Assembly (NCBI RefSeq): GCF_002272075.1
Contig: NZ_NPBJ01000022.1
Location: 62,001-126,000 of the forward strand
Direction of reading: 5' to 3'
Source: Terribacillus saccharophilus
GTDB lineage: Bacteria; Bacillota; Bacilli; Bacillales; Amphibacillaceae
Length of the DNA stretch: 64,000 nucleotides
The number at the start of each line of letters is the position of its first letter. Positions within the stretch are counted from its first letter, which is position 1. A model generated the notes under the pieces. The model had not been told where the DNA came from. It searched no databases and saw nothing but the letters and a program-made list of their open reading frames with translations. A program made the translations under genes and the position numbers. Of this stretch, positions 9,008 through 18,361 are shown piece after piece.

Positions 9008-10015
9008 ATGGCGAAAAACGAAGAAATCCAATTGGCTAAACGTCCGGAAGGCACTCCAACAGAAGAAAACTTCCGCTTTGTCGAAACAGAAATACCAGAA
9101 CTTGAAGAAGGACAGGTGCTCATCAAGAGCATCTATATCAGTGTGGATCCATATATGCGCGGCAGAATGAGTGATGCAAAATCCTATGTAGCGCCTTATG
9201 AACTGGACGCTCCGATTTCGGGCGGCATCGTAGGTCAGGTAACCGAATCAAAATCAGATCAATTACAAAAAGGTGACTATGTACTTGGAAACCTCCCTTG
9301 GGCTCGTTACAATGCAGCGAATGTTGAGAATCTGCAAAAAGTAGATCCGGAGCTCGGACCGATTTCCACTGCATTAGGCGTGATGGGAATGCCTGGTCTT
9401 ACAGCATACTTCGGTTTGACTGATATCGGCGAACCGAAATCCGGTGAAACAGTTGTTGTTTCAGGCGCAGCTGGTGCAGTCGGTTCAACCGTTGTCCAAA
9501 TTGCTAAAATCCTCGGTGCACGTGTTGTCGGTATTGCTGGCTCTCCGAAAAAACTTGATTATGTGAAAAACACACTCGGTGCAGATGAAGTAATCAACTA
9601 TAAGGAAGACAATGTAGCAGAAGCATTGGAGAAAGCATGCCCAAGCGGCGTCGATGTCTACTTCGATAACGTAGGCGGATCCGTCTCCGACGCAGTTTAC
9701 CCACTGCTCAACGCACACGCACGCATTCCGCTCTGCGGCAGCATTTCTTCTTATAATAAGAAAGAAGATCAAGGACCTCGCGTCCACGGCTATCTCGTTA
9801 AATCCAAAGCCAAAATGCAAGGCTTCATTGTAGGCGACTACAGCGACAAGTTCGCTGAAGGAAAGAAACAGTTATCTGAATGGTTCAGCCAAGACAAACT
9901 TACATTTGAAGAAAATGTAGTGGATGGTTTTGAAAATGTGCCAGACGCTTTTCTTGGATTGTTTAAGGGTGAGAACCTCGGGAAACAGTTAGTGAAGGTA
10001 GCGGAAACAGAATAA
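9008..10015 (+). CDS. yfmJ: NADP-dependent MDR oxidoreductase, zinc-free (YfmJ / CurA-like)
   Basis: The product has 335 residues. It is a medium-chain reductase without the zinc-binding cysteines, of the leukotriene B4 dehydrogenase / curcumin reductase branch. YISVDPYMRGRMSD near residue 47 and VVSGAAGAVGSTVVQIAKILGARVVG near residue 144 (AAGAVGS nucleotide loop) are the branch signatures, along with YFDNVGG. These enzymes reduce alpha,beta-unsaturated ketones and aldehydes with NADPH. AAGGAG precedes the ATG. It diverges from the stress gene ydaT; a detoxifying role is likely but inferred. Confidence 0.88.
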   Translation: MAKNEEIQLAKRPEGTPTEENFRFVETEIPELEEGQVLIKSIYISVDPYMRGRMSDAKSYVAPYELDAPISGGIVGQVTESKSDQLQKGDYVLGNLPWARYNAANVENLQKVDPELGPISTALGVMGMPGLTAYFGLTDIGEPKSGETVVVSGAAGAVGSTVVQIAKILGARVVGIAGSPKKLDYVKNTLGADEVINYKEDNVAEALEKACPSGVDVYFDNVGGSVSDAVYPLLNAHARIPLCGSISSYNKKEDQGPRVHGYLVKSKAKMQGFIVGDYSDKFAEGKKQLSEWFSQDKLTFEENVVDGFENVPDAFLGLFKGENLGKQLVKVAETE

Positions 10016-10058
10016 TAAAAAATGCCTGATAGAAATTAATCTGTCAGGCATTTTTTAT
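10013..10058 (+). terminator. Terminator after yfmJ
   Basis: TGCCTGATAG pairs with CTGTCAGGCA (one G-U pair) and is followed by TTTTTT. A preceding A-run may let it serve the VOC gene as well. Confidence 0.8.
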
Positions 10059-10092
10059 TATAGATAAGCAGCAAAATATAGAGAGAAAATTA

Positions 10093-10476
10093 TCAATTCT
10101 GCACTATTTGAATAAGGTTACCGCTAGTATCATTGAAGACAGCTAATGTGACTTCTCCCATTTCTGTTGGCTCTGTTGTAAACTTCACGCCATGCTTTAA
10201 TAAACGATTATACTCTTCATTAATATCAGCAACTTCAAACATTGTTGCGGGAATACCTTGAACAAATAGCTTCTCTTGATACTCTTTTGCTGCAGGATTG
10301 TTATTTGGTTCAAGCAGAAGTTCAGTGCCGTTTTTATCATCGGGAGAAACTAAGGTTATCCACCTAAATTCTCCGGCAGGCTCATCATGTTTTTTTAAAA
10401 ATCCAAGCGTTTTTGTATAGAATTCCAAAGCTTTGTCTTGATCCTCTACGAATATACTGGTAATAGTGATTCTCAT
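10093..10476 (-). CDS. VOC family protein (glyoxalase/bleomycin-resistance fold)
   Basis: The product has 127 residues and two beta-alpha-beta-beta-beta repeats. It starts MRITITSIFVEDQDKALEFYTKTLGF, the classic vicinal-oxygen-chelate opening, and ends VTLAVFNDTSGNLIQIVQN. Such small dimers bind a metal and act on thiol adducts or bind drugs. The window does not show which. GGAGGT precedes the ATG. It stands alone. Confidence 0.85.
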   Translation of the reverse strand: MRITITSIFVEDQDKALEFYTKTLGFLKKHDEPAGEFRWITLVSPDDKNGTELLLEPNNNPAAKEYQEKLFVQGIPATMFEVADINEEYNRLLKHGVKFTTEPTEMGEVTLAVFNDTSGNLIQIVQN

Positions 10477-10871
10477 GCTGTTCTTACCTCCTTCATATAT
10501 GCAGCGCTCAATGCTCCGTCAACAACCCTGATTCTAACAGATAAACATTGATACATTAATTCTTTCTTCAAACAATAAACTAGTTATTGCACATAATAAC
10601 ACCGGAAGACAACCACAACAATATACTATCCCTGTTCATTGAAGTACCTAGATTGGGTTAACTGGATCTCGCACGTACTAGTTTACATTAAAAAGATTAC
10701 TTTATCCGTTATTACTTCCCTTAAATCCTAGTTTTTTATGACTGGGTTTTCATATATGCAGACAATCTTGAATTGTGGATCGGCACCTATTATCCGAATA
10801 TTCTATCAAATATATTGTATAATATGTATAGTAATTATTTAATACTTATATCTAAAATGAGGTGTATACCC
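10477..10871. other. AT-rich intergenic region
   Basis: 395 bases without a supported gene. It should hold the divergent promoters of the VOC gene and the small membrane protein; a TATAAT at 10818-10823 without a good -35 is the only candidate seen. Confidence 0.4.
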
Positions 10872-11036
10872 ATGCTATTTATAATATTATTCGGACCGCT
10901 TGCATTAGTGATAATAACAGCGTTACTGCTAACGAGAAGTCAAAAAAATCTACCAATCGATAATCATCGCAATTCCACTGAAAGAGCGAAAGTTGATTCG
11001 GAAAATTACAGGAACATCAATCATAACGGCGGCTGA
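10872..11036 (+). CDS. Small single-pass membrane protein, unknown function
   Basis: The product has 54 residues: one hydrophobic helix (LFIILFGPLALVIITALLL) followed by a polar, asparagine-rich tail. The frame stays open 99 bases further upstream, but GAGGTG lies 9 bases before this ATG, which gives a compact membrane protein. A bidirectional terminator follows. I do not recognise a family. It may be a real small gene because of the binding site and terminator, but no homology supports it. Confidence 0.5.
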   Translation: MLFIILFGPLALVIITALLLTRSQKNLPIDNHRNSTERAKVDSENYRNINHNGG

Positions 11037-11060
11037 TAAGCTTCTATTAAATTTCATGGC

Positions 11061-11098
11061 AAAAAAGAGGTATCTCCTGATGGAGATACCTCTTTTTT
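11061..11098. terminator. Bidirectional terminator between the small membrane gene and queF
   Basis: AAGAGGTATCTCC/GGAGATACCTCTT stem with A-run and T-run. Confidence 0.85.
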
Positions 11099-11118
11099 CA
11101 GCTGCTTACTAGCTCTTC

Positions 11119-11616
11119 TTATCTATTATCCACTTTCTCCGGATACATATCATGGTTCATCATGCGATGATCTGCCATTTGCTCATACTTCGTGCCTGGA
11201 CGGCCGTAGTTGACGTATGGATCGATAGAAATTCCGCCGCGTGGTGTGAACTTGCCCCATACTTCGATGTAGCGTGGGTTCATCAGTTCTTTCAGGTCGT
11301 TTAGAATGATGTTGATGCAGTCTTCATGGAAATCTCCATGATTACGGAAGCTGAATAAATAAAGCTTCAGTGATTTACTTTCCACCATTTTTTCATCCGG
11401 AATATAGCTGATATAAACCGTACCGAAATCAGGCTGGTTCGTGATTGGACACAGTGTCGTGAATTCCGGACAGTTGAATTTCACGAAGTAATCACGGTAT
11501 GTGTGTTTATTATCAAAGGTTTCGAGAACCTCGGGTTTATAGTCGAAATCGTAGACATTGTTTTGGTTGCCAAGCAATGTTACGTCTTCCATTTCTTCAG
11601 GATTTCTTCCTGCCAT
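11119..11616 (-). CDS. queF: NADPH-dependent 7-cyano-7-deazaguanine (preQ0) reductase
   Basis: The product has 165 residues, the exact length of B. subtilis QueF, and matches it closely. The catalytic Cys lies in [14 protein letters not shown], and [20 protein letters not shown] is the QueF/GTP-cyclohydrolase-like signature. It reduces the nitrile of preQ0 to preQ1 for queuosine in tRNA. The frame is open 30 bases more, but GGAGGAATACAA directly precedes the chosen ATG. It sits 40 bases behind rbsK, away from any queCDE genes; no preQ1 riboswitch is visible. Confidence 0.95.
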   Translation of the reverse strand: MAGRNPEEMEDVTLLGNQNNVYDFDYKPEVLETFDNKHTYRDYFVKFNCPEFTTLCPITNQPDFGTVYISYIPDEKMVESKSLKLYLFSFRNHGDFHEDCINIILNDLKELMNPRYIEVWGKFTPRGGISIDPYVNYGRPGTKYEQMADHRMMNHDMYPEKVDNR

Positions 11617-11656
11617 TTGTATTCCTCCTTGCAAACTTTTACACAAGCGTTTCTTA

Positions 11657-12547
11657 TTATAAATGATTTTCTCTGTTTTGTCTCATGAAGGCGATGACCT
11701 CAGCATCCGTCGGCATTCCGGCTTGCGCGCCGTGTGATCCGATCTGCAGAGCGGCTGCTGCGTTTGCATAGCTGCAAGCTTCTGACAGCGAACTGCCGCT
11801 TGCCAGCTTCAGTCCGAGTGCTGCATTGAATGTGTCGCCAGCACCTGTCGTGTCGACTGCAGACACAGGGAACGCTGCCACATGGCCGCCACTGTAGACA
11901 ACGCCTTCTTCACCTTTTGTTATAACAAGTTTATCGGGAAATTTCTTTAATGCCTCATTGATGTCCTCAAAAAGAATCATCGCTTCCGATTCATTCGGCG
12001 TGATGTAAGCAGCCTGATTGATAATTTCTTCAGGAAGCGACTGTGCTGGAGCTGGATTCAGTATGTAAGGCACATTTACCTCTTTACAACACTTCGCAGC
12101 TGCCGCTACTGTCTCTAACGGAATCTCAAGCTGAATGAGGACGATATCACTGTTTTGGATAACATCTCGTTTTGTCTCGATATAATCCGGCGTCAGCTGA
12201 AAGTTTGCTCCTGGAATAACAGTAATGCTGTTATCTCCATCCACTACCTGAATGACAGCAACGCCAGATGATGTGTCGGCACTTCCTATGTGCTCTGTTT
12301 CTACACCTTCCCGACGGAGAACCTGCGTTAATTCATTCCCGAAAGGATCCTTACCGACCATGCCAATCATTGTAACATCTGCACCAAGCCGCGCTGCAGC
12401 TACGGCCTGATTGGCCCCCTTGCCGCCAGGAAAGGTCTCGAAACGTTCGCCGAGTATTGTCTCCCCTGCTGCTGGGCGTTTATTTGAAGTGGCTGTCAAA
12501 TCCATATTGAGGCTGCCAATTATCGTTATTCTCGGCTGCTGCGACAT
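11657..12547 (-). CDS. rbsK: Ribokinase
   Basis: The product has 296 residues of the PfkB sugar-kinase fold. GSLNMD near the N-terminus, GGKGANQA at 41-48 and DTTGAGDTF at 232-240 with catalytic Asp238 are ribokinase motifs. It makes ribose 5-phosphate from ribose and ATP. AAAGGGGG lies 8 bases before the ATG at 12547; the frame runs 45 bases further into purU but without a binding site. The start is 13 bases after the purU stop, so purU-rbsK-queF look like one transcript. No ribose transporter is nearby. Confidence 0.9.
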   Translation of the reverse strand: MSQQPRITIIGSLNMDLTATSNKRPAAGETILGERFETFPGGKGANQAVAAARLGADVTMIGMVGKDPFGNELTQVLRREGVETEHIGSADTSSGVAVIQVVDGDNSITVIPGANFQLTPDYIETKRDVIQNSDIVLIQLEIPLETVAAAAKCCKEVNVPYILNPAPAQSLPEEIINQAAYITPNESEAMILFEDINEALKKFPDKLVITKGEEGVVYSGGHVAAFPVSAVDTTGAGDTFNAALGLKLASGSSLSEACSYANAAAALQIGSHGAQAGMPTDAEVIAFMRQNRENHL

Positions 12548-12560
12548 AGCTAGTCCCCCT

Positions 12561-13460
12561 TTAAAATACGATCGTTTTATTGCCGAAGACAATTACCCGA
12601 TCATCTATATGCCATTTAATTGCCCGCATAAGTACACTGCGTTCGACAAGACGGCCGACACGTTTCAAATCTTCCGCTTTATCCTTATGATTGACCCGAT
12701 GGATATCTTGTTCGATGATTGGACCTTCATCCAAATCAGAAGTCACATAATGACTTGTTGCCCCGATCAGTTTCACACCGCGATCAAAGGCACGCTCATA
12801 TGGTTTTGCGCCAATGAAGGCCGGGAGGAAGCTATGATGAATATTAATGATATTATTCTTATAATTCTCTAGGAAACCAGGTGTCAAAATCTGCATGTAT
12901 CTTGCAAGAATGACGGTATCGATGTTGTATTGTTCCAATAGCTCAAGCTGCTGACGCTCTGCTTGCTGGCGGATATCTTTATTTGCAGGAATGTGATAGA
13001 AAGGTATATTGTAGGATTTCGCCAGTTCCCTCGCGTCTTCATGATTGCTGACGATCACAGAAAGATCAGCCATGAGATGTCCGCTTTCATATTCCCAAAG
13101 AATCTCCTGCAGGCAATGCAGCTCTTTTGAGACGAAGAGCGCTAATTTCTTCAGATTCCGTACGCGCACAAGCTGCCAATCCATTTTGAAATGGTCCGCT
13201 ATTTGCTGGAATCCGTGCTCCAGCTGCTGCTGTGTGTCGCCATCTTGCTGGCACTCGAATTCAATCCGAAGGAAGAAGCTTCCTCCATCAGGATCTGTTG
13301 TATATTGATTTGATTCCATAATATTTGCTTGCTGTTTATAAAGAAACTCAGAAACCGCTGCAACAATCCCCGGCTGATCAGGACAGGAAATGACGATCCG
13401 ATATCTGTTTTCATTCTGCTGCTGGAAAGCTTTGATTTTTTCTAGATAATGTACGGTCAT
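12561..13460 (-). CDS. purU: Formyltetrahydrofolate deformylase
   Basis: The product has 299 residues, matching B. subtilis PurU (300). An N-terminal ACT domain (residues 20-95, ISCPDQPGIVAAVSEFL) is followed by a formyltransferase-type domain with NIHHSFLPAFIGAKPY and GATSHYVTSDLDEGPIIEQD. PurU splits 10-formyl-THF into formate and THF, feeding formate to PurT and balancing one-carbon units. GGAGG precedes the ATG. Confidence 0.93.
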   Translation of the reverse strand: MTVHYLEKIKAFQQQNENRYRIVISCPDQPGIVAAVSEFLYKQQANIMESNQYTTDPDGGSFFLRIEFECQQDGDTQQQLEHGFQQIADHFKMDWQLVRVRNLKKLALFVSKELHCLQEILWEYESGHLMADLSVIVSNHEDARELAKSYNIPFYHIPANKDIRQQAERQQLELLEQYNIDTVILARYMQILTPGFLENYKNNIINIHHSFLPAFIGAKPYERAFDRGVKLIGATSHYVTSDLDEGPIIEQDIHRVNHKDKAEDLKRVGRLVERSVLMRAIKWHIDDRVIVFGNKTIVF

Positions 13461-13483
13461 GACTAACCTCCTAATATTCTTCT

Positions 13484-13512
13484 ATCTTAACGATTGTATC
13501 TTGTTTCTACAA
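13484..13512 (-). promoter_or_regulatory. Likely sigma-A promoter of purU-rbsK-queF
   Basis: TTGTAG (13507-13512), 17 bases, TAAGAT (13484-13489) on the minus strand, right before purU. Confidence 0.45.
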
Positions 13513-13525
13513 CAGGGAATTCTGA

Positions 13526-13560
13526 CAAAAAAATACGATTCCAAATGATTGGAATCGTAT
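13526..13560 (-). terminator. Terminator of the arginine operon
   Basis: ATACGATTCCAA/TTGGAATCGTAT stem followed on the minus strand by TTTTTTT. Confidence 0.85.
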
Positions 13561-13584
13561 GTATTGTATGAGTGGAGAGAAGCT

Positions 13585-14763
13585 TTATTCACCAGCAATC
13601 TGTTTCAATGTTTCAATACAGAAATCAACTTCCGCTTTATTCGTATTAAGCGGCGGCAAAATCCGAAGTACATGCTCTCCTGCTACTAGCACGAGCAAGC
13701 CGAGATCCCGTGCCTGATTGACAAGGTCAATTGCTTTACCTGTTGTACCAAGACCAATCAGGAGTCCTTTTCCACGCACATCAGTAAATGCACTTGAAGC
13801 AGCTGCGATGTTCTCCAGCTCACTGCGGAAATAGTCAGCGGTCTCTTGTACTTCAACCAGAAATTGAGGATTCGCAATTACTTCCAATGTCGACTTGCCA
13901 GCTGCTGCTGCAACCGGATTACCTCCGAAAGTGCTGCCATGACTGCCCGCTTCAAATGCCGCCGCTGCTTTACCTGTTGCCAGCATAGCCCCAATCGGAA
14001 TACCTGAAGCCAGTCCTTTTGCGGTTGTCAGCACATCCGGTTCCAGCTCGTACTGCTCATAAGCATAAAGCGTGCCGGTACGGCCGACTCCAGTTTGTAC
14101 TTCATCCAGCATAAACAGTACATCGTGCTCCTTACAAAGACGCTCCACTTCCTTTACCCAGGCAGGATCAGCCGGGATAACGCCGCCTTCTCCTTGGACA
14201 AGCTCCAATAATACACCACATGTATCCGGACCGATCAGCTCATCAAGTGCTTCAACATCATTATAAGGAAGATGGCGGAAACCTTTCACTAGCGGTGCGA
14301 AATACTTTTGTATCTTTTCCTGGCCAGTTGCAGCCAATGTCGCTAAAGTCCGGCCGTGGAACGATTGACTGAAAGTAACTACCTCAAAGCCGGTCGTTCC
14401 TTTCACCTTCTGGGCATAGCTGCGTGCCAGTTTGATTGCTGCTTCATTTGCCTCTGCACCACTATTGGCGAAAAATACTTGATCAGCAAAAGTATGGGCA
14501 GTCAAAAGCTCCGCTAATTGCTCTTGTACTGGTATACGATATAGATTGGAACAATGCCAAATGGTGTCCAGCTGTTCCTTGACTGCTTCCTTGACTGTTG
14601 GTGGAGCGTGACCTAAATTGCAAGTAGCAATTCCTGCAGTATAATCCAGGTATTGCTTACCGTCAGCATCCCAGACATAGCTTCCTTCTCCTTTTGCGAT
14701 AGAGATCGGGAATCTGCTATAAGTCGGCATGACAGAAGATACTGCTGTATTCGTTTCAGACAT
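13585..14763 (-). CDS. argD: Acetylornithine aminotransferase
   Basis: The product has 392 residues of the class III PLP aminotransferase family. SGAEANEAA at about 101-109, MLDEVQTGVGRTG with Asp220, and TTAKGLASG with the PLP lysine at 249 are all intact. It turns N-acetylglutamate semialdehyde into N-acetylornithine using glutamate. It is the last gene of argCJBD and its start overlaps argB by 8 bases, which suggests translational coupling. Confidence 0.94.
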   Translation of the reverse strand: MSETNTAVSSVMPTYSRFPISIAKGEGSYVWDADGKQYLDYTAGIATCNLGHAPPTVKEAVKEQLDTIWHCSNLYRIPVQEQLAELLTAHTFADQVFFANSGAEANEAAIKLARSYAQKVKGTTGFEVVTFSQSFHGRTLATLAATGQEKIQKYFAPLVKGFRHLPYNDVEALDELIGPDTCGVLLELVQGEGGVIPADPAWVKEVERLCKEHDVLFMLDEVQTGVGRTGTLYAYEQYELEPDVLTTAKGLASGIPIGAMLATGKAAAAFEAGSHGSTFGGNPVAAAAGKSTLEVIANPQFLVEVQETADYFRSELENIAAASSAFTDVRGKGLLIGLGTTGKAIDLVNQARDLGLLVLVAGEHVLRILPPLNTNKAEVDFCIETLKQIAGE

Positions 14764-15556
14764 GATGTGCCTCCTCTGATAATGTTATGGTAGTACCTGC
14801 GACTTTCCCTTCCACTAACTGCAGCAAACTGTCATCAGATAGCCCATTGACGATAGTAACTTTTCCAGCTCCATGCTCCAATGCTTCCAGGGCTGCCCGA
14901 ACCTTCGGGATCATACCATCCTTAATCAATCCTTCAGCCATCATTTGCTTTAATTCACTGTCTGTTACATTCGTGAGCATCTGCTTCTGTCCATTCACTT
15001 GCCTATAAATGCCCGGGATGTCACTTATAAAGCATAGCTCCGCATTCAAGGCTCGCGCGATAGCTGATGCCGCTAAATCGGCATTGATGTTGAATCGTGA
15101 ATTGCCCTCACCGCCAGCAAGCGGAGAAATGACGGGGATATTGTCTTGTGAGACAATTTGCTCGATAAGCGCCGTATTCACTTCTGTCACATTACCGACA
15201 AGTCCGAGTTTATCTGCATTCGCAACAGGTTCTGCATAAAGCAGCTTGCCGTCAAGACCGCTGACACCATACGCATCCGTTCTGCTCATCAGCTTACGGA
15301 CAAGAAACTTATTCACAGCTCCGCTAAGCGCCATCTCGACAACATCAAGCACCTCTTCGGTCGTCACCCGAAGGCCATCGACAAATTCCGTCTTCACGCC
15401 TGTTTGTTCCAGCAGTTCATTGATCAGCTTACCGCCTCCATGGACGATGACAGGCTTCCAATCACCCTGCTTTTGAACAGCAGCGATATTATCATAGAAA
15501 TTATCCGGCAGCTGGTCGATAATACTGCCGCCGCATTTTATAATAAGAAATTTCAT
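14756..15556 (-). CDS. argB: Acetylglutamate kinase
   Basis: The product has 266 residues of the amino acid kinase fold. Lys7 and GG at 9-10, then VIVHGGGK at 37-43, form the phosphate-binding sites. It phosphorylates N-acetylglutamate. AAGGGGGC lies just before the ATG at 15556; the frame runs 63 bases upstream into argJ without another site. The N-terminus lacks the extra helix of the hexameric arginine-inhibited enzymes, which fits the acetyl-cycle pathway run by ArgJ; feedback behaviour is inference. Confidence 0.94.
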   Translation of the reverse strand: MKFLIIKCGGSIIDQLPDNFYDNIAAVQKQGDWKPVIVHGGGKLINELLEQTGVKTEFVDGLRVTTEEVLDVVEMALSGAVNKFLVRKLMSRTDAYGVSGLDGKLLYAEPVANADKLGLVGNVTEVNTALIEQIVSQDNIPVISPLAGGEGNSRFNINADLAASAIARALNAELCFISDIPGIYRQVNGQKQMLTNVTDSELKQMMAEGLIKDGMIPKVRAALEALEHGAGKVTIVNGLSDDSLLQLVEGKVAGTTITLSEEAHHV

Positions 15557-15569
15557 TCCGCTGCCCCCT

Positions 15570-16793
15570 TCACGTCCGGTAAGAAACATTGATTTTGACG
15601 TAATCGTATGACAGATCACAGCCCCAGGCAGTCGCTTCCCCGGTTCCTTCCTGCAAATCGATTGTGATTACAACATTGTCCTGCTTTAAGTGTTCGCTAG
15701 CTTCCGTCTCATCAAATAATGCGGGTGTGCCTTCCTGTACAACCAATACATCCCCGAGCCAAACTGAAATTTTCTCAGGAGAGAATGCTGCACCGCTGTA
15801 ACCCGCTGCAGTAATGATTCGGCCCCAATTCGGATCCGATCCATATACTGCCGCTTTCACTAGACTGGAAGCAACGACCGACTTCCCGATCTTCCGTGCC
15901 TCTTCTGATGATTGCGCCTGCTTTACACGAACTTCAACTAGCTTTGTCGCACCTTCCCCGTCACGGGCGATTTTCTTTGCTAATTCCTGTGACACATACT
16001 GGAAAGCAGCGCAGAATTTGTCCCATTCCGGATGACTTGGATTTAGCTCCTTGTTGCCTGCTTTTCCGTTTGCAAGAACAAGCACCATATCATTTGTGCT
16101 CGTATCTCCGTCTACTGTGATCATATTGTAGGATTTATCCGTCGTCTTCCGCAGCTGATTCTCCAGTACACCAGCTGAAATAACAGCGTCCGTTGTCACG
16201 AAGGCTAACATAGTGGCCATATTCGGATGAATCATGCCAGATCCTTTTGCGGCTCCGCCAATCGTGATTGGTACCCCATCAATTTCTACACTGACTGCAA
16301 TTTGCTTTGTGCAAGTATCTGTTGTCAAGATGGCCTGAGCGAAATCCTCTGCCTTGCCTTCTCCAGAAATCGAATGAATCCCCGACATTATCTTATCCAT
16401 CGGCAGCTGGACGCCAATCAGTCCAGTTGATGCTACCGCCGCATGCTGCACTTGAATCCCGAGCTGATCTGAGAAAGCTTTGCGCATCGCATAAGCATTT
16501 GCCAAACCCTCTTCTCCGGTACATGCATTCGCATTGGCGCTATTTACTACAATTGCCTGCAGCTTCCCCTCTTGCTGAATACTTTCTTCTGTCACAAGAA
16601 GCGGAGCTGCCCGAAAAGAATTCAATGTATATACTCCAGCAGCGGCTGCTGGCACTTCTGAATAGACCCATCCCATATCAAGCTTGTTATGCTTGCGGAG
16701 ACCAATTGCGACACCGCCAGCCTGGAATCCGTTTGGACTGGTGATATTGCCGTTTTCAATAACTGTATATATCGCCTGTTCTGTCTTTATCAT
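15570..16793 (-). CDS. argJ: Bifunctional ornithine acetyltransferase / N-acetylglutamate synthase
   Basis: The product has 407 residues. HPNMATMLAF at 189-198 holds the self-cleavage site between Ala193 and Thr194; the new N-terminal Thr is the nucleophile. STGLIGVQLPM and GDTSTNDM are further family motifs. It passes the acetyl group from acetylornithine to glutamate, and may also use acetyl-CoA. GGAGAGGG precedes the ATG at 16793. It lies between argC and argB with gaps of 14 and 13 bases. Confidence 0.95.
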   Translation of the reverse strand: MIKTEQAIYTVIENGNITSPNGFQAGGVAIGLRKHNKLDMGWVYSEVPAAAAGVYTLNSFRAAPLLVTEESIQQEGKLQAIVVNSANANACTGEEGLANAYAMRKAFSDQLGIQVQHAAVASTGLIGVQLPMDKIMSGIHSISGEGKAEDFAQAILTTDTCTKQIAVSVEIDGVPITIGGAAKGSGMIHPNMATMLAFVTTDAVISAGVLENQLRKTTDKSYNMITVDGDTSTNDMVLVLANGKAGNKELNPSHPEWDKFCAAFQYVSQELAKKIARDGEGATKLVEVRVKQAQSSEEARKIGKSVVASSLVKAAVYGSDPNWGRIITAAGYSGAAFSPEKISVWLGDVLVVQEGTPALFDETEASEHLKQDNVVITIDLQEGTGEATAWGCDLSYDYVKINVSYRT

Positions 16794-16807
16794 TTGATCC
16801 CTCTCCT

Positions 16808-17845
16808 TTATGGATAAACCGGCAGCATCCACAATCCTGCAGTCTGCTCCCAGCCTTGCATGATATTCATATTCTGAATGGCTTGACCTGCCGCTCCTTT
16901 TACCAGGTTGTCAATTACCGATACGATAGTCAGCCTGTTTGTCCGCTTATCCACATGCAATCCGATATCACAGAAATTGCTTGTAGCTACTTCTTTTGTC
17001 GCCGGCCATTCTCCTTGTGATCTGATTCGCACAAATGGGTGTGCATGATAATAATTTTCATATGATTCTAATAATTCAACTTCTGATAAGTCCGTTTTAA
17101 GATCTGCATAAATGGTTGCGAGAATTCCCCTTGTCATCGGAACAAGCTGTGTGGAAAAGGTGACAGCCCGCTGTGTACCGCCTACTCCTGCTAGAACTTG
17201 TTCTATCTCCGGGATGTGCTTATGTGCGCCTAACTTATAAGCTTTCACATTTTCATTTATCTCACTATAATGCGTTACCGTACTCAAAGACTTGCCAGCT
17301 CCGGAAAGACCCGATTTAGCATCAATGATAATGGAAGATGGATCAATCAGACCATTATGTACTGCCGGCAACAGACCGAGCAACGTAGCTGTCGGATAAC
17401 AACCAGGATTAGCAACAAAAGAAGCCCCCGCAATCTCTTCACCATTCAGCTCAGGCAGTCCGTAAACCGCTCTTTCCAACAGATCAGCTGATGCAGCGTC
17501 AAGCTTATACCATTCCTTGTAGACTGCTGGATCCTTCAAGCGGAAATCGCCTGCTAAATCCACACAGCGGATACCTGCTTCTGCAAGCTCCGGAAGAAGA
17601 TCTCTGCTCACCCCAGGAGGAGCAGCGAAAAATGCAAAGTCCACTTGTTCTTTCAAGACTTCCATATCAAAAGTTTCCATAGTTCCTTCTACAAACCCAT
17701 CCGTATGCGGATACAATGCTGTCAATGAATTCCCCGCGTTGGAATGGGATATAATTGCTTTCACTTCTGCATATGGATGTATATGCAAAAGCCTGAGTAA
17801 TTCTACCGCACCATAACCTGTACCGCCTATTATTGCGACTTTCAC
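16808..17845 (-). CDS. argC: N-acetyl-gamma-glutamyl-phosphate reductase
   Basis: The product has 345 residues. GGTGYGAVELLRLL at the N-terminus binds NADP, and NPGCYPT holds catalytic Cys149. The start codon is GTG, set by AGGAGG 8 bases upstream. It reduces acetylglutamyl phosphate to the semialdehyde. First gene of argCJBD, behind a sigma-A promoter overlapped by an ARG box. Confidence 0.95.
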   Translation of the reverse strand: MKVAIIGGTGYGAVELLRLLHIHPYAEVKAIISHSNAGNSLTALYPHTDGFVEGTMETFDMEVLKEQVDFAFFAAPPGVSRDLLPELAEAGIRCVDLAGDFRLKDPAVYKEWYKLDAASADLLERAVYGLPELNGEEIAGASFVANPGCYPTATLLGLLPAVHNGLIDPSSIIIDAKSGLSGAGKSLSTVTHYSEINENVKAYKLGAHKHIPEIEQVLAGVGGTQRAVTFSTQLVPMTRGILATIYADLKTDLSEVELLESYENYYHAHPFVRIRSQGEWPATKEVATSNFCDIGLHVDKRTNRLTIVSVIDNLVKGAAGQAIQNMNIMQGWEQTAGLWMLPVYP

Positions 17846-17884
17846 GAACGTAACCTCCTATAAACAAGTACGAATTAGTTAGTA

Positions 17885-17913
17885 ATTATACTTTAATGTG
17901 TATTTTTATTCAA
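17885..17913 (-). promoter_or_regulatory. Sigma-A promoter of argCJBD
   Basis: TTGAAT (17908-17913), 17-base spacer and TATAAT (17885-17890) on the minus strand, about 40 bases before the argC GTG. Confidence 0.75.
17899..17912 (-). promoter_or_regulatory. ARG box (ArgR/AhrC operator) over the argC -35
   Basis: TGAATAAAAATACA on the minus strand differs by one base from the dyad TGAAT-N4-ATTCA. It covers the -35 region, as expected for arginine repression. Confidence 0.55.
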
Positions 17914-18067
17914 TAGGTAAGAGGAAAATTATAAACTTGCAGCCTCCTCTAGATACATTGATTTTTTTGTGATAATTTTCTTTTTTATTAGGGACAGTTA
18001 TTTATTTATATCTTTTATTCAGAGGATGAGAACATGTAAAATGAAGTCTTTATACAGAACTATCTGA

Positions 18068-18267
18068 TTTGGTCAGCAAGACAATAAGCAGTTTTATAAA
18101 GAAGAGACAGCTGTATTTGCCAATGACAAACTTTAGGGGATATTTTATGATCGGAAGTATACGCCTTTGAGAAAGGTAAATAAAAACTAATAACTGCAGC
18201 AGATGAATCAATAAATGTTTTGTTTGAAGCTGTTCCACTAGAGCGAAAAGAACTTCGACTATTTTAA
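18068..18267 (+). pseudogene. Possible decayed gene remnant in the argC / HPr-like gap
   Basis: Two frames join into a protein-like string if one frameshift and internal stops are ignored: FGQQDNKQFYKEETAVFAND, then AFEKGK, then AADESINVLFEAVPLERKEL. No binding site and no recognised family. The wider gap (17914-18318) holds no other supported gene, so this is only a weak suggestion. Confidence 0.15.
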
Positions 18268-18318
18268 TAGAGAATGTGCAACTGTTGTGTGCTTTCTTGC
18301 ATATGCTTATTAAAATTA

Positions 18319-18346
18319 TTGCACTCGCTGTACAATATGTTATACT
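18319..18346 (+). promoter_or_regulatory. Sigma-A promoter of the HPr-like gene
   Basis: TTGCAC (18319-18324), 16-base spacer, TATACT (18341-18346). Predicted start of transcription is near 18353. Confidence 0.6.
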
Positions 18347-18361
18347 GCAATCAAGAATCTT

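Noticed and set aside
11617-11656. preQ1 riboswitch before queF
   Set aside because: Only 40 bases separate rbsK from queF and none of the preQ1 aptamer features are seen.
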